A DNA stretch of 10,890 nucleotides, taken from positions 1 to 10,890 of the forward strand of contig JBBRLG010000231.1 in assembly GCA_038231495.1 (NCBI GenBank), read 5' to 3'. Every line of letters starts with the position of its first letter. Positions within the stretch are counted from its first letter, which is position 1. A program made the translations under genes and the position numbers. Below the pieces are notes generated by a model. That model was not told where the DNA came from and did not search any database. It worked only from the letters and a program-made list of their open reading frames with translations. This stretch comes from JBBRLG01 sp038231495 (lineage in GTDB: Bacteria > Planctomycetota > Planctomycetia > Gemmatales > Gemmataceae). Positions 1 through 6,283 of the stretch are shown one piece after another.

Positions 1-1
1 A

Positions 2-910
2 TTACTTTTTCGCTTTGGGCAGTTCGCCGGCCTGGGCCGCGGCCTTTTCCAGGTTGGCCGGAACCTCGGCATTGACGTTGCCCAGCGCCCAGCCGAGGCC
101 GCCCATGAGAAGCGTCTGAAACGTCTCGTTCTTCCACACGTCCTCGCGGTGGCCCATCGAGGTAAAGAAGACGCGGCCCTTGTCGTGCTTGCGCGCCCAG
201 GTGGCCGGGTAATCCGGCCGCTGGTACATCGCGTCCTTCATGCCCTTGGTTTCCTGGACGAGGATGACGTGCAAGTCCGGCGCGAAGTTCTTGAGTGCGT
301 ACCACTCCTCGTTCAGTTCAAAATCCTTGACGTCCTTGAGACCGGGAAAGTCGGGGTCGGCGACGTGCATGATGGCCTTCTGCTGGCTGCCATGGACGAT
401 AAACTCGCCGCCGAGCATGGCGATGTAGGGATCGACCTTGGCGCGCTCCTGGTTCTCGTTGCCGGGGCCGGGCGAGTGGTAGGTGTCGCTGGCGCAGTGG
501 CAGCCGACGAAGCCCTTGCCGCCGGCGACGGCGTCGAGGAGTGCCTTCTTGCCTTCGGGCGGGACGGGCGGCGCGCCGTCGAGGCTCTTTTCGGCACCGA
601 TGTCGCCCTGGGTCTCGAAGAGGAAAGCGTCGAACTGGGCGAAGTCCTTGGAGAGAAAAACACGGCCGTCCTTCTCGCAGACGGCCTCGTAGCCGTGCTT
701 GGCGCCGAGGTCGGTGACGATCTGCTCGGCGAGGGAGAGCTTGCCGTCTTTGCGCTGCACGACGGAGTGTTGGAAGCCCTGGGAGCGGGTGAACATGAGG
801 ACTTTTTTCTTGGGACCGTCGGCGGCGGTGAGCCAGTTGCGGGTGAGGGGAGCGGCGCCGAGGAGGAGGGCCGCCAGCCCCGAATTGCGGAGTAGTTCGC
901 GACGATTCAT
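2..910 (-). CDS. Exported ThuA-like domain protein
   Basis: This 302-aa protein is complete: its stop lies at 2-4 and its ATG at 908-910. An AGGAG ribosome site sits about 8 nt upstream on the minus strand. Residues 1-30 form a twin-arginine-like/Sec signal: MNRRELLRNSG, then a hydrophobic LAALLLGAA stretch, so export from the cytoplasm is likely. Residues 35-278 match the ThuA-like fold, a class-I glutamine-amidotransferase-like fold first named in trehalose utilisation. Visible family landmarks are GGKGFVGCHCASD (130-142), ELNEEWYAL (198-206) and GRVFFTSMGHREDVW (245-259). Such secreted ThuA proteins are abundant in Planctomycetes and are thought to act on sugars, but the substrate cannot be read from the sequence. 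The lysine/alanine-rich tail (285-302) is probably disordered. It points away from the tRNA and recombinase genes and is most likely an ordinary chromosomal gene. Confidence 0.9.
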   Translation of the reverse strand: MNRRELLRNSGLAALLLGAAPLTRNWLTAADGPKKKVLMFTRSQGFQHSVVQRKDGKLSLAEQIVTDLGAKHGYEAVCEKDGRVFLSKDFAQFDAFLFETQGDIGAEKSLDGAPPVPPEGKKALLDAVAGGKGFVGCHCASDTYHSPGPGNENQERAKVDPYIAMLGGEFIVHGSQQKAIMHVADPDFPGLKDVKDFELNEEWYALKNFAPDLHVILVQETKGMKDAMYQRPDYPATWARKHDKGRVFFTSMGHREDVWKNETFQTLLMGGLGWALGNVNAEVPANLEKAAAQAGELPKAKK

Positions 911-1217
911 GGGGGTAACTCCTGGAGAGACGGTGCAAACCGGGCGTGGGAGGAACGGCGCTCAGTTTAGGGCACGCCGGAGCGGATTGCCAGGGGGAAA
1001 GCGCGGAATCCCGGTTACGGTCGGCACTACCGTAAAGGGCGTCGGCTTTGGGAGAAAGGAGAAAGCCGCCAAGGCCCGGAGAACCCGGCGTGGGAAGGGG
1101 GCCGGGCGGCGGCGGGGTGAGAATTTCACCTTGCGAATCTATTCCGAATCCACTAGAAAACGGCTACGGACGGAGCGGTTGTCTGGAAGCCTGTCCTGAA
1201 CCCATTCGCCGTCGGAT
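911..1217. other. Non-coding gap between ThuA gene and tRNA-Asn
   Basis: I find no convincing gene here. It must carry the leader of the ThuA-like gene on the minus strand and the promoter of tRNA-Asn on the plus strand. A 7-bp inverted repeat, CGGCTTT (1043-1049) against AAAGCCG (1062-1068), could form a weak hairpin. A short dyad with GGTGA/TCACC arms (1116-1130) lies just before the candidate tRNA promoter and could be an operator. The stretch 1060-1115 is purine- and G-rich and low in complexity. Confidence 0.5.
1131..1159 (+). promoter_or_regulatory. Candidate promoter of tRNA-Asn
   Basis: TTGCGA (1131-1136), a 17-bp spacer and TAGAAA (1154-1159) each match four of six bases of the sigma-70 -35 and -10 consensus. 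They lie in the only locally A/T-rich stretch upstream of the tRNA, and transcription would start about 50 nt before the mature 5' end. The match is modest and planctomycete promoters are poorly defined, so this is only a guess. Confidence 0.3.
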
Positions 1218-1290
1218 TCCCCGATAGCTCAATCGGTAGAGCGAGCGGCTGTTAACCGCTAGGTTCTAGGTTCGAGTCCTAGTCGGGGAG
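1218..1290 (+). tRNA. tRNA-Asn (anticodon GUU)
   Basis: A full cloverleaf can be drawn. The acceptor stem is TCCCCGA (1218-1224) against TCGGGGA (1283-1289), with discriminator G at 1290. The D-arm follows from GCTC. The anticodon stem is AGCGG/CCGCT with loop CTGTTAA, giving anticodon GTT at 1251-1253. The T-arm is CTAGG-TTCGAGT-CCTAG. The anticodon reads AAC/AAU, so this is tRNA-Asn. Only CC follows the discriminator (1291-1292, then T), so the terminal CCA is not fully encoded and would be completed enzymatically. The gene is followed by a strong terminator and then by a recombinase operon. tRNA genes are frequent integration landmarks, although large serine recombinases do not usually target them. 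Confidence 0.96.
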
Positions 1291-1337
1291 CCTTGTGATT
1301 CGGAGCGAAATAACGGGTCACAGCAGTTAACGCAGAG

Positions 1338-1373
1338 GGCCGGGAGATTCGTCTCCCGGCCGTTTGCGTTTTC
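1338..1373 (+). terminator. Intrinsic terminator after tRNA-Asn
   Basis: A perfect 10-bp GC-rich stem (GGCCGGGAGA, 1338-1347, with TCTCCCGGCC, 1352-1361) is closed by a stable TTCG tetraloop (1348-1351). It is followed by the T-rich stretch GTTTGCGTTTT. This is a textbook Rho-independent terminator about 50 nt downstream of the tRNA. It separates tRNA transcription from the genes to the right. Confidence 0.85.
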
Positions 1374-1440
1374 GCCTATTTTCCTAGGCCATTTCCGCAT
1401 TCTCCCCTTTTCGTGATTGTCTCTGGTTCGCGAGAGATCG

Positions 1441-1485
1441 TTCGGGGTCCGGGCGCAACCCCTGGGGTCGCACTCGGACCCCGAA
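1441..1485. repeat. 45-bp imperfect dyad upstream of the recombinase operon
   Basis: Arms TTCGGGGTCCG (1441-1451) and CGGACCCCGAA (1475-1485) are perfect inverted copies. An inner pair ACCCC/GGGGT (1458-1462 and 1464-1468) has the same centre at 1463. Position by position, 19 of the 22 pairs around that centre are Watson-Crick complementary. The length and imperfect symmetry resemble a binding site for a dimeric protein or half of a serine-recombinase attachment site, but a structured RNA is equally possible. No T-tract follows, so it is not an ordinary terminator. Confidence 0.7.
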
Positions 1486-1505
1486 TGACTCACCGCGAAA
1501 CTCTC

Positions 1506-1526
1506 GCGCTCTCCGCCAGAGAGCGC
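1506..1526. repeat. Short perfect inverted repeat
   Basis: GCGCTCTC (1506-1513) and GAGAGCGC (1519-1526) form an 8-bp stem with loop CGCCA. No T-run follows. Its left side overlaps CTCTCGCG (1501-1508), which can instead pair with CGCGAGAG at 1429-1436 and enclose the 45-bp dyad. Two competing folds are therefore possible. Confidence 0.6.
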
Positions 1527-1615
1527 CCCACGAGTTAACAATACTGTCCCGAACGCGATTACGAACTTCCAAATTCCCAGTTACGTCATCGTCAGTTCGC
1601 AGCCGTTCCGGGTAG

Positions 1616-1651
1616 AGACTTCAGTAGGGCCGTCGTTCCCCTACGGAGTCT
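1616..1651 (+). promoter_or_regulatory. Hairpin that would hide the first ribosome binding site
   Basis: AGACT (1616-1620) pairs with AGTCT (1647-1651), and GTAGGG (1624-1629) pairs with CCCTAC (1639-1644). A small TCA/GG internal loop separates the two helices and the loop is 9 nt. The ribosome binding site GGAG (1645-1648), 6 nt before the ATG at 1655, lies inside the right arm. In RNA this would sequester the translation start of the first gene of the recombinase operon, which suggests translational control. Confidence 0.5.
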
Positions 1652-1654
1652 GCC

Positions 1655-1855
1655 ATGCCACTTGCTGCCACATTTCTTTCCCCCGACGACCGCCGCCTCG
1701 AACTCGCCCACCTCCTCGCCCGCGGCCTCCTGCGGCTCCGCCGGCGCGCGTCTGACGGTGCCCCTTGCGAACCGGCGCGGGACCCGAAAAATCTCTCGGA
1801 ATCTGTCCCGAATTGCCTTGAGGTTCCCGCCGAAACCGTGCTCAGTGGGACCTGA
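1655..1855 (+). CDS. Small protein heading the recombinase operon
   Basis: This 66-aa ORF starts at an ATG with GGAG 6 nt upstream and ends 41 bp before the DUF2924 gene. The N-terminal part (LSPDDRRLELAHLLARGLLRLRRRA, residues 8-32) is a charged amphipathic helix. The C-terminal part ends in PNCLEVPAETVLS. From memory, short proteins of this shape, with a 'D-R-R-L-E-(L/V)-A-x-(L/I)-L-A' helix and an 'NCLE...ETxLSV' tail, often precede DUF2924/recombinase pairs. That supports a real gene rather than chance. The role is unknown; a regulator or accessory factor of the recombinase is possible. There is no signal peptide or membrane segment. Confidence 0.65.
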   Translation: MPLAATFLSPDDRRLELAHLLARGLLRLRRRASDGAPCEPARDPKNLSESVPNCLEVPAETVLSGT

Positions 1856-1881
1856 TGAGTTGACGGTTTCCGAGGTCCCAC
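1845..1881 (+). promoter_or_regulatory. Inverted repeat before the DUF2924 ribosome site
   Basis: GTGGGACCT (1845-1853) and AGGTCCCAC (1873-1881) are perfect 9-bp inverted copies with a 19-nt loop. The left arm overlaps the end of the 66-aa gene. The right arm touches the GGAG ribosome site (1882-1885) of the DUF2924 gene. Such a stem could link translation of the two genes or act as a processing or attenuation point. Confidence 0.55.
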
Positions 1882-1896
1882 GGAGAGTACCTGGCC

Positions 1897-2391
1897 ATGC
1901 AAATCCAGTACGAGATCACCGCCCTGCAACCCCTGAACGTGAGCCAACTGCGCGCCCGCTACGCCGAGGCGTTCGGCGAGGCCACGTCCTCCGGCAACAA
2001 AGCGTGGCTCGTCAAGCGCGTCGCCTGGCGGCTGCAGGCGCTGGCCGAGGGTGGTCTGTCCGAACGCGCCCGGCGGCGCGCAGAGGAACTGGCCAATGAA
2101 GCGGACCTGCGGCTAAACCCGCCCCGCGAGCAGGTCCCGGCTGCTCCAGCCCCCCAGCGCACCGAGACGGCCTTGCTGCGGTTCAAGCCCGACGACCGTT
2201 TGCCGCCTGCCGGCACGGTCTTGACGCGGGAGTACAAGCGGGAGGTGGTCCAGGTCCTGGTCTTGCGGCACGGCTTCGAGTATCAGGGCAAAGTCTACAA
2301 GTCGCTCAGCGCCGTGGCCAAGGCGGTCACCGGCTCGCACTGCAACGGTTACTTCTTCTTCAGGTTGGGCAACCAGGGGGGCGAGGAATGA
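1897..2391 (+). CDS. DUF2924 domain protein, recombinase partner
   Basis: This 164-aa cytoplasmic protein starts at ATG 1897 with GGAGAG about 10 nt upstream. The N-terminal half (1-75) is helical and charged, with NKAWLVKRVAWRLQALAEGGLSERARRRAEELA, typical of the DUF2924 opening. A proline/alanine linker (75-90) follows. The C-terminal domain shows the family hallmarks LPPAGTVLTREYK (102-114), the hydrophobic-glycine run up to GFEYQGKVYKSLSAVAKAVTG (126-146) and NGYFFFRL (150-157). DUF2924 genes are characteristically found directly before large serine recombinases in Proteobacteria and Planctomycetes. Here the stop TGA overlaps the recombinase ATG (ATGA, 2388-2391), so the two are translationally coupled. 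Its biochemical role is not established; directing or regulating recombination is the natural guess. Confidence 0.88.
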   Translation: MQIQYEITALQPLNVSQLRARYAEAFGEATSSGNKAWLVKRVAWRLQALAEGGLSERARRRAEELANEADLRLNPPREQVPAAPAPQRTETALLRFKPDDRLPPAGTVLTREYKREVVQVLVLRHGFEYQGKVYKSLSAVAKAVTGSHCNGYFFFRLGNQGGEE

Positions 2392-3977
2392 AACGCACCA
2401 ACGGCACGGCCCCGGCAACGCTGTCGGCGGTCCGTTGCGCGATTTACACGCGCAAATCGACCGAGGAGGGGCTGGAGCGGGAATTCAACACGCTGGACGC
2501 CCAGCGCGAGTCCGGCGAGGCGTACGTCAAAAGCCAGCAACACGAGGGGTGGGTCTGTTTGCCAGACCGCTACGACGACGGCGGCTTTACCGGCGGTAAC
2601 CTGGATCGCCCAGCCGTCCGGCGTCTGCTGGCCGACATCGAAGCCGGCAAGGTCGACTCCGTGGTCGTGTACAAGGTTGACCGCCTTTCGCGATCGCTTT
2701 TGGACTTCGCCAAGATGCTCGAAACGTTCGACCGGAACAAGGTGTCGTTCGTGTCGGTGACGCAACAAATAAACAGCGCGACCTCGATCGGGCGGCTCAT
2801 GTTGAACGTCCTGTTGTCGTTCGCGCAGTTCGAGCGTGAGATCATCTCGGAGCGCACGCGGGACAAAATCGCGGCCACGCGGCGGCGGGGAAAGTGGTCG
2901 GGCGGGCCGCCGCTGTTGGGCTACGACATCGACCCGCGCGGCTCCCGCATCCTGGTCAACGAGGAGGAGGCGGTAAGGGTGCGCAGCATCTTCGCCCTGT
3001 ATTTGGAACACGAATCGCTGCTGCCGGTGGTACGCGAACTGGAGCGGCGCGGCTGGACGAACAAGCGGTGGAAGACGCGGGCCGGCCACGAGAGCGGCGG
3101 CGGCGGGATCACGAAGTCGGCATTGCACCGGCTGCTAACCAACCCGGTATACGCCGGCAAGATTCGGTACAAGCAAGAAGTGCACGCCGGGGAGCAGCCG
3201 GCCCTCGTCGACGCCGCCACATTCGAGAAGGTCCAGGCACTCCTGCGGCGGAACGGCCGCACGGGCGGCGCCCAGGTGCGGAACCAGTTCGGGTCGTTGC
3301 TCAAAGGCATGCTGCGCTGCGCCTGCTGCGACTGCGCCATGACGCCGGCCCACTCCACGAAGAACCGGACGAGGCGCTACCGCTATTACGTCTGTACGAA
3401 CGCGCAAAAGCGCGGCTGGGATAAGTGCCCCTCGAAATCGGTCCCCGTCGCGGAGATCGAGCAGTTTGTGCTCGACCGTATCAAGTGCGTCGGCAAAGAC
3501 CCAGCAGTTTTGAAAGCCACGATCGCGCAGGCTCGCGAGCAGGACGAAGCCCGCATGGTCGAACTCGAATCCGAGCGGCGGGATGTCGACCGCAACTTGA
3601 CCCGCCTCCAGGCGGAGGAGCGGCACCTGGTTCGGCCGCCGGGCGTCGCGGGAGACGAGGTCGCGCTGGCCCGCATGGCGGAAGTTCAGGAGCGCATCCG
3701 GCAGGCCGAGTCGCGGCTAGGGCGCGTGCGGAAGCTGGCAGCGGACCTGCGGCGGGAGTGGCTGGACGAGGATGATCTGTCTCGGGCGCTGTCGGTTTTC
3801 GACCCGGTGTGGGAGTCGTTGACGCCGCACGAACAGACCCGCATCTTGCAACTGCTGGTGGCGCGCGTGGACTACGACGGGGCCAAGGGCCGGATCGCCA
3901 TCACCTTCCAACCGACGGGCATTCAGACGCTAGCGGACGAATTGGCAGAACAGCAATTAAAGGAGCAGCGAGCATGA
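2388..3977 (+). CDS. Large serine recombinase / site-specific integrase
   Basis: This 529-aa enzyme should cut and rejoin DNA at attachment sites through a phosphoserine link, integrating or excising an element. The resolvase domain spans residues 14-160. Catalytic Ser is in YTRKSTEEG (Ser24), followed by DAQRE, DDGGFTGGNLDRP and YKVDRLSRS (95-103), and ends with FAQFEREIISERTRDKIAATRRRGKW. The 'Recombinase' DNA-binding domain follows (about 165-290). A zinc ribbon has CACCDC (C311-C316), C336 and C347. A charged coiled coil (about 370-450) and a C-terminal tail complete the architecture. Length and domain order are those of an intact large serine recombinase. The start overlaps the DUF2924 stop by 4 bp, and its TGA overlaps the next ATG. 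It probably moves the element that occupies the right side of the window, but the att sites are not identified. Confidence 0.95.
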   Translation: MKRTNGTAPATLSAVRCAIYTRKSTEEGLEREFNTLDAQRESGEAYVKSQQHEGWVCLPDRYDDGGFTGGNLDRPAVRRLLADIEAGKVDSVVVYKVDRLSRSLLDFAKMLETFDRNKVSFVSVTQQINSATSIGRLMLNVLLSFAQFEREIISERTRDKIAATRRRGKWSGGPPLLGYDIDPRGSRILVNEEEAVRVRSIFALYLEHESLLPVVRELERRGWTNKRWKTRAGHESGGGGITKSALHRLLTNPVYAGKIRYKQEVHAGEQPALVDAATFEKVQALLRRNGRTGGAQVRNQFGSLLKGMLRCACCDCAMTPAHSTKNRTRRYRYYVCTNAQKRGWDKCPSKSVPVAEIEQFVLDRIKCVGKDPAVLKATIAQAREQDEARMVELESERRDVDRNLTRLQAEERHLVRPPGVAGDEVALARMAEVQERIRQAESRLGRVRKLAADLRREWLDEDDLSRALSVFDPVWESLTPHEQTRILQLLVARVDYDGAKGRIAITFQPTGIQTLADELAEQQLKEQRA

Positions 3978-4399
3978 CGGCAAAACCGTTGGTCATCGAG
4001 TGCGAAGTCCACTTCGGGCAACAAGCCAAGGGACGCCTGGAGTTGCATGTTGGTCCGGGGCCGGCCAAGCCGGCAGCGCCGGGGAGGGTGCCGCGGGTGG
4101 CCCGGCTGCTGGCGTTGGCGCATCGGTTCGAGCACCTCGTGCGTACCGGGCAAGTCAGTAGTTACGCGGAGGTGGCGCGTCTGGGCCACGTGACCCGTGC
4201 CCGGGTCTGCCAGATCATGAGCCTTTTGCAGCTGGCGCCGGACATCCAGGAGACGATCCTCTTCTTGCCGCAGGTAACGCGCGGGCGGGAGGCCATGCAC
4301 CTACGTCAGTTGCAACCAATAGCAGCTGCGCTCGATTGGCGGCAGCAACGGGCATTATGGAAAAAAGCGACGGTTAACGGAGAATACCAGCGTCAATGA
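3974..4399 (+). CDS. Small helix-turn-helix protein of the recombinase operon
   Basis: The protein is 141 aa from ATG 3974, which overlaps the recombinase stop (ATGA). AAAGGAG lies about 8 nt upstream, so longer upstream extensions of this frame are shadow sequence. Residues 1-40 are beta-like and proline/glycine rich. Residues 41-98 hold a clear helix-turn-helix, with LAHRFEHLVRTGQVSSYAEVARLGHVTRARVCQIMSLLQLAPDIQ. The pattern 'A-x-x-x-G-x-x-x-x-R-V' recalls ParB/KorB-type HTHs. The end (99-130) has LRQLQPIAAALDWRQQRALW. From memory, this protein follows DUF2924-recombinase pairs in other planctomycetes and proteobacteria. A DNA-binding co-factor (recombination directionality factor) or operon repressor is likely, but unproven. 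Confidence 0.82.
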   Translation: MTAKPLVIECEVHFGQQAKGRLELHVGPGPAKPAAPGRVPRVARLLALAHRFEHLVRTGQVSSYAEVARLGHVTRARVCQIMSLLQLAPDIQETILFLPQVTRGREAMHLRQLQPIAAALDWRQQRALWKKATVNGEYQRQ

Positions 4400-4521
4400 A
4401 GGCAGTTTCCGCACATGAACAAATTCTCTGCTACTGACATCGACAATCCTTGCCGGTAGGGTTATTTTCATTTCTACTTCGATTATTCCACCTTACTCAA
4501 TTGCCGGGTGCCGGTTCCGAC
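4400..4521 (+). promoter_or_regulatory. A/T-rich leader before the two-gene cargo unit
   Basis: This stretch is distinctly richer in A and T than its surroundings (runs such as TTATTTTCATTTC), as expected for a promoter in a GC-rich genome. One possible pair is TTGCCG (4450-4455) with TCTACT (4473-4478), 17 bp apart; both are weak. If correct, the TTG at 4450 cannot be the start of the next gene, which favours the ATG at 4522. A 13-codon ORF (4396-4437) starts by ATGA overlap with the preceding stop and may be a remnant of a further operon gene. Confidence 0.35.
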
Positions 4522-5301
4522 ATGGGCCACCTCCAATTTCAAATGGCACCCGATACGGTGCCTTGGCGGCGCGTCGTCGCTCTCATAGCCGATGGCGGTG
4601 ACGTGGCCGAAATCGCCGCCGCGACCACGGTGGCGGCAGTTCGGGGGTTGAAGGGGGCACGCAACGACGCGGGCCTTTCGCACATTGTCTGGCTTCTCAT
4701 GAATGTGGTGCTTGCCGCGCGTAACGGCCACTTCGAGGAAGCCCTCCGCGAGGTCGGCCTGGACGTTGCCGAAGCCCCAAGCGTTTACGACCTTTTGGGG
4801 GCTTTTAGCGACGCCGTGGATCGCTACTTGCACCACCGTGGCGGACGCAGCGATATTGGCGAGATAGCCCAACTGGCCGCCGTGGAATCTTTGACCGCTT
4901 TGATCGGTGCCCGAACGCCGAACCTGTTTGACGCGACGGCGGAGGACGTGAAAAATGCTGCCCGGCAACTCTCAACGCAAAAAGGGTTCGCCACCCTCAG
5001 TCACGACTTCTTCTCGCGCTTCATTCAACGATTCTTGAGCTACCATCTCGACCGGGAGTTGCCATTGCACGTGGGGGGCAACGGCCGGTTCGCGGACCCG
5101 GCGGAGCACGAGCACTTCCTTTCGGAAATGGCCGCCCATTGCCGCAGGTCGGCCGTGATCGTCGAAACCTATGCCGGAGCGTGGTACTCAAAGCACAACT
5201 TCCTGAATGACATAACGCCGCACAAAGTGCGCGATTTTGCCAATTACGCACTGAAGAAACTCCGAGACGAATTGGAGCGGAGGGGGGCCGACCGTGGCTG
5301 A
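4522..5301 (+). CDS. Unrecognised helical protein, partner of the QueC-like gene
   Basis: This 259-aa protein is counted from ATG 4522. An in-frame TTG at 4450 would add 24 residues (mostly hydrophobic, ending in GAGSD), and I see no good ribosome site for either start. I do not recognise the family. It has no signal peptide or transmembrane span. Residues 13-130 read as alanine-rich helices (IVWLLMNVVLAARNGHFEEALREVGLDV, 55-82). Residues 142-182 contain a helical block, FATLSHDFFSRFIQRFLSYHLDREL. Residues 195-254 end in SAVIVETYAGAWYSKHN and a conserved-looking helix FANYALKKLRDELERRG. Its TGA lies inside the next gene (8-bp overlap), so it is translationally coupled to the QueC-like protein. 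Known defence QueC-like enzymes act with dedicated partner proteins, so this may be the protein partner or target of that enzyme. That is inference. Confidence 0.75.
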   Translation: MGHLQFQMAPDTVPWRRVVALIADGGDVAEIAAATTVAAVRGLKGARNDAGLSHIVWLLMNVVLAARNGHFEEALREVGLDVAEAPSVYDLLGAFSDAVDRYLHHRGGRSDIGEIAQLAAVESLTALIGARTPNLFDATAEDVKNAARQLSTQKGFATLSHDFFSRFIQRFLSYHLDRELPLHVGGNGRFADPAEHEHFLSEMAAHCRRSAVIVETYAGAWYSKHNFLNDITPHKVRDFANYALKKLRDELERRGADRG

Positions 5302-6241
5302 CCCTTACGTCATTCTTTGCGGCGGCACCGTGTTAACGTCCCGCGAACGGCGTTGGTGCGCCGCGCCGCGCGTGTGCCTAAGGATTGGTCAGGGCCGGCA
5401 CGACGTACACCTCGGACTGCATCACCTGACGCGAAAACTGTTTATGGGCGTGTCGGGTGTGTTCACCGACCTGCTGGAAGTTGCGGCCTTCGTATACAGC
5501 GCTGACCAGGCGGTGAGCCGAGGTGGTACCCGCGCGTTTGAATACGGGCGGCGTTGGCGGCGACATTTCCGTTTCGAGGTGCCCGTCCGCTGCCCCGAAG
5601 TCTGGCAACGGCCGGAAGTGAATGCGGCCTTAAAGGAGACACTCGGCCTACTGTCGGACGACGACTACGAGTTCGTGTTCAAATTGCACCCCAACCCGCC
5701 CCCACCAGACAGGTACCTTTTTGATGAGGCGGACGTAGGTGATTTCGAGGAAGTCATTCCATTCTCAGGCGGTCTCGATTCTCTGGCAGGGGCAGTCCGC
5801 GAGATTCTTGTGGGCCAGCGCAAGGTGGTGCTGGTCAGTCACAGGCCCGCCAACCAGGTGTACCACCGCCAGTGCGGGTTGGTGCGCCTGCTCGAAGCGC
5901 GCCTGGTTGACCGGCGCTTGACGCCGCTGCACGTGGCGGTTGAGGTGAATGTCGGTGCCGCCATCAGCCGTGACTTTAGGCACCGCGCCCGCTCGTTTTT
6001 GTTCGCGGCAATTTCCGCGGTCACGGCACGGCTCCTGAAATTACGGCGGGTCCGGTTTTTTGAGAACGGCGTTCTCAGTATGAACCTGCCGATCAGCGGC
6101 CAGTTTGTCGGCGCACGGGCGACCCGGACCACGCACCCGCAGGTCATGGGCGGTTTCGGTCGTCTGTTTGGCCACCTGTTCGACGAGCCGTTCACTGTCG
6201 AAAATCCATACCTGTGGAAAACCAAGGCCGAAATCATTTAA
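5294..6241 (+). CDS. QueC-like protein, N-terminal half with PP-loop (5' part)
   Basis: The 315-residue product starts at GTG 5294, overlapping the upstream gene by 8 bp. Residues 1-150 form an extra N-terminal domain absent from housekeeping QueC, with AAFVYSADQAVSRGG (about 58-72), a WRRHFRFEVPVRCPEVW stretch and DDDYEFVF. This layout resembles QatC-type QueC-like proteins of defence loci. The ATP-pyrophosphatase (PP-loop) signature is FSGGLDSLAGA (157-167, with SGGLDS at 158-163). VVLVSHRP follows, then HRARSFLFAAISAVTARLL (230-248) and FFENGVLSMNLPI (255-267, an ENG motif as in QueC). QueC makes 7-cyano-7-deazaguanine (preQ0) from carboxydeazaguanine with ATP and ammonia. Large relatives occur in Qat (QatC) and type IV CBASS. 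The zinc-binding cysteines lie beyond the premature stop, so this product alone is probably inactive. Confidence 0.82.
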   Translation: MADPYVILCGGTVLTSRERRWCAAPRVCLRIGQGRHDVHLGLHHLTRKLFMGVSGVFTDLLEVAAFVYSADQAVSRGGTRAFEYGRRWRRHFRFEVPVRCPEVWQRPEVNAALKETLGLLSDDDYEFVFKLHPNPPPPDRYLFDEADVGDFEEVIPFSGGLDSLAGAVREILVGQRKVVLVSHRPANQVYHRQCGLVRLLEARLVDRRLTPLHVAVEVNVGAAISRDFRHRARSFLFAAISAVTARLLKLRRVRFFENGVLSMNLPISGQFVGARATRTTHPQVMGGFGRLFGHLFDEPFTVENPYLWKTKAEII

Positions 6242-6283
6242 GAAGTCCGAGGGTCGGGTTTCGGCGACCTCTGCGCCGCCACC

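Larger units (their letters stand above)
1374..1654. other. Non-coding, dyad-rich stretch before the recombinase operon
   Basis: No gene is supported here. The stretch carries an unusual concentration of inverted repeats: CGCGAGAG/CTCTCGCG (1429-1436 and 1501-1508), a 45-bp imperfect dyad (1441-1485), an 8-bp stem with 5-nt loop (1506-1526), and the hairpin over the first ribosome site (1616-1651). It must contain the promoter of the recombinase operon. It is a candidate place for a recombinase binding or attachment site, a structured leader RNA, or both. I see no clear -35/-10 pair. Confidence 0.55.

Noticed and set aside
149..895. Long plus-strand ORF of 248 codons opposite the ThuA-like gene
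   Set aside because: It is the antisense shadow of a well-recognised ThuA-like protein; its translation is valine/alanine/glycine-rich low-complexity sequence without domain features.
1218..1290. tRNA-Asn as the attachment site of the element
   Set aside because: I found no second copy of the tRNA 3' end elsewhere in the window, and large serine recombinases do not normally use tRNA genes; it remains only a neighbouring landmark.
2349..3128. Minus-strand ORF of 259 codons inside the recombinase gene
   Set aside because: It is antisense to a clear serine recombinase; the sequence is arginine/proline-rich, as expected for a GC-rich shadow frame.
3809..3973. Upstream extension of the HTH protein inside the recombinase frame
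   Set aside because: The ATG at 3974 shows the same ATGA coupling as the other operon joints and a good ribosome site; the extension is out-of-frame shadow of recombinase coding sequence.
5294..6241. Housekeeping QueC for queuosine synthesis
   Set aside because: The continued protein is about 604 residues, far longer than ordinary QueC (about 220-230), with an extra N-terminal domain and a C-terminal winged helix, and no queD/queE/queF neighbours.
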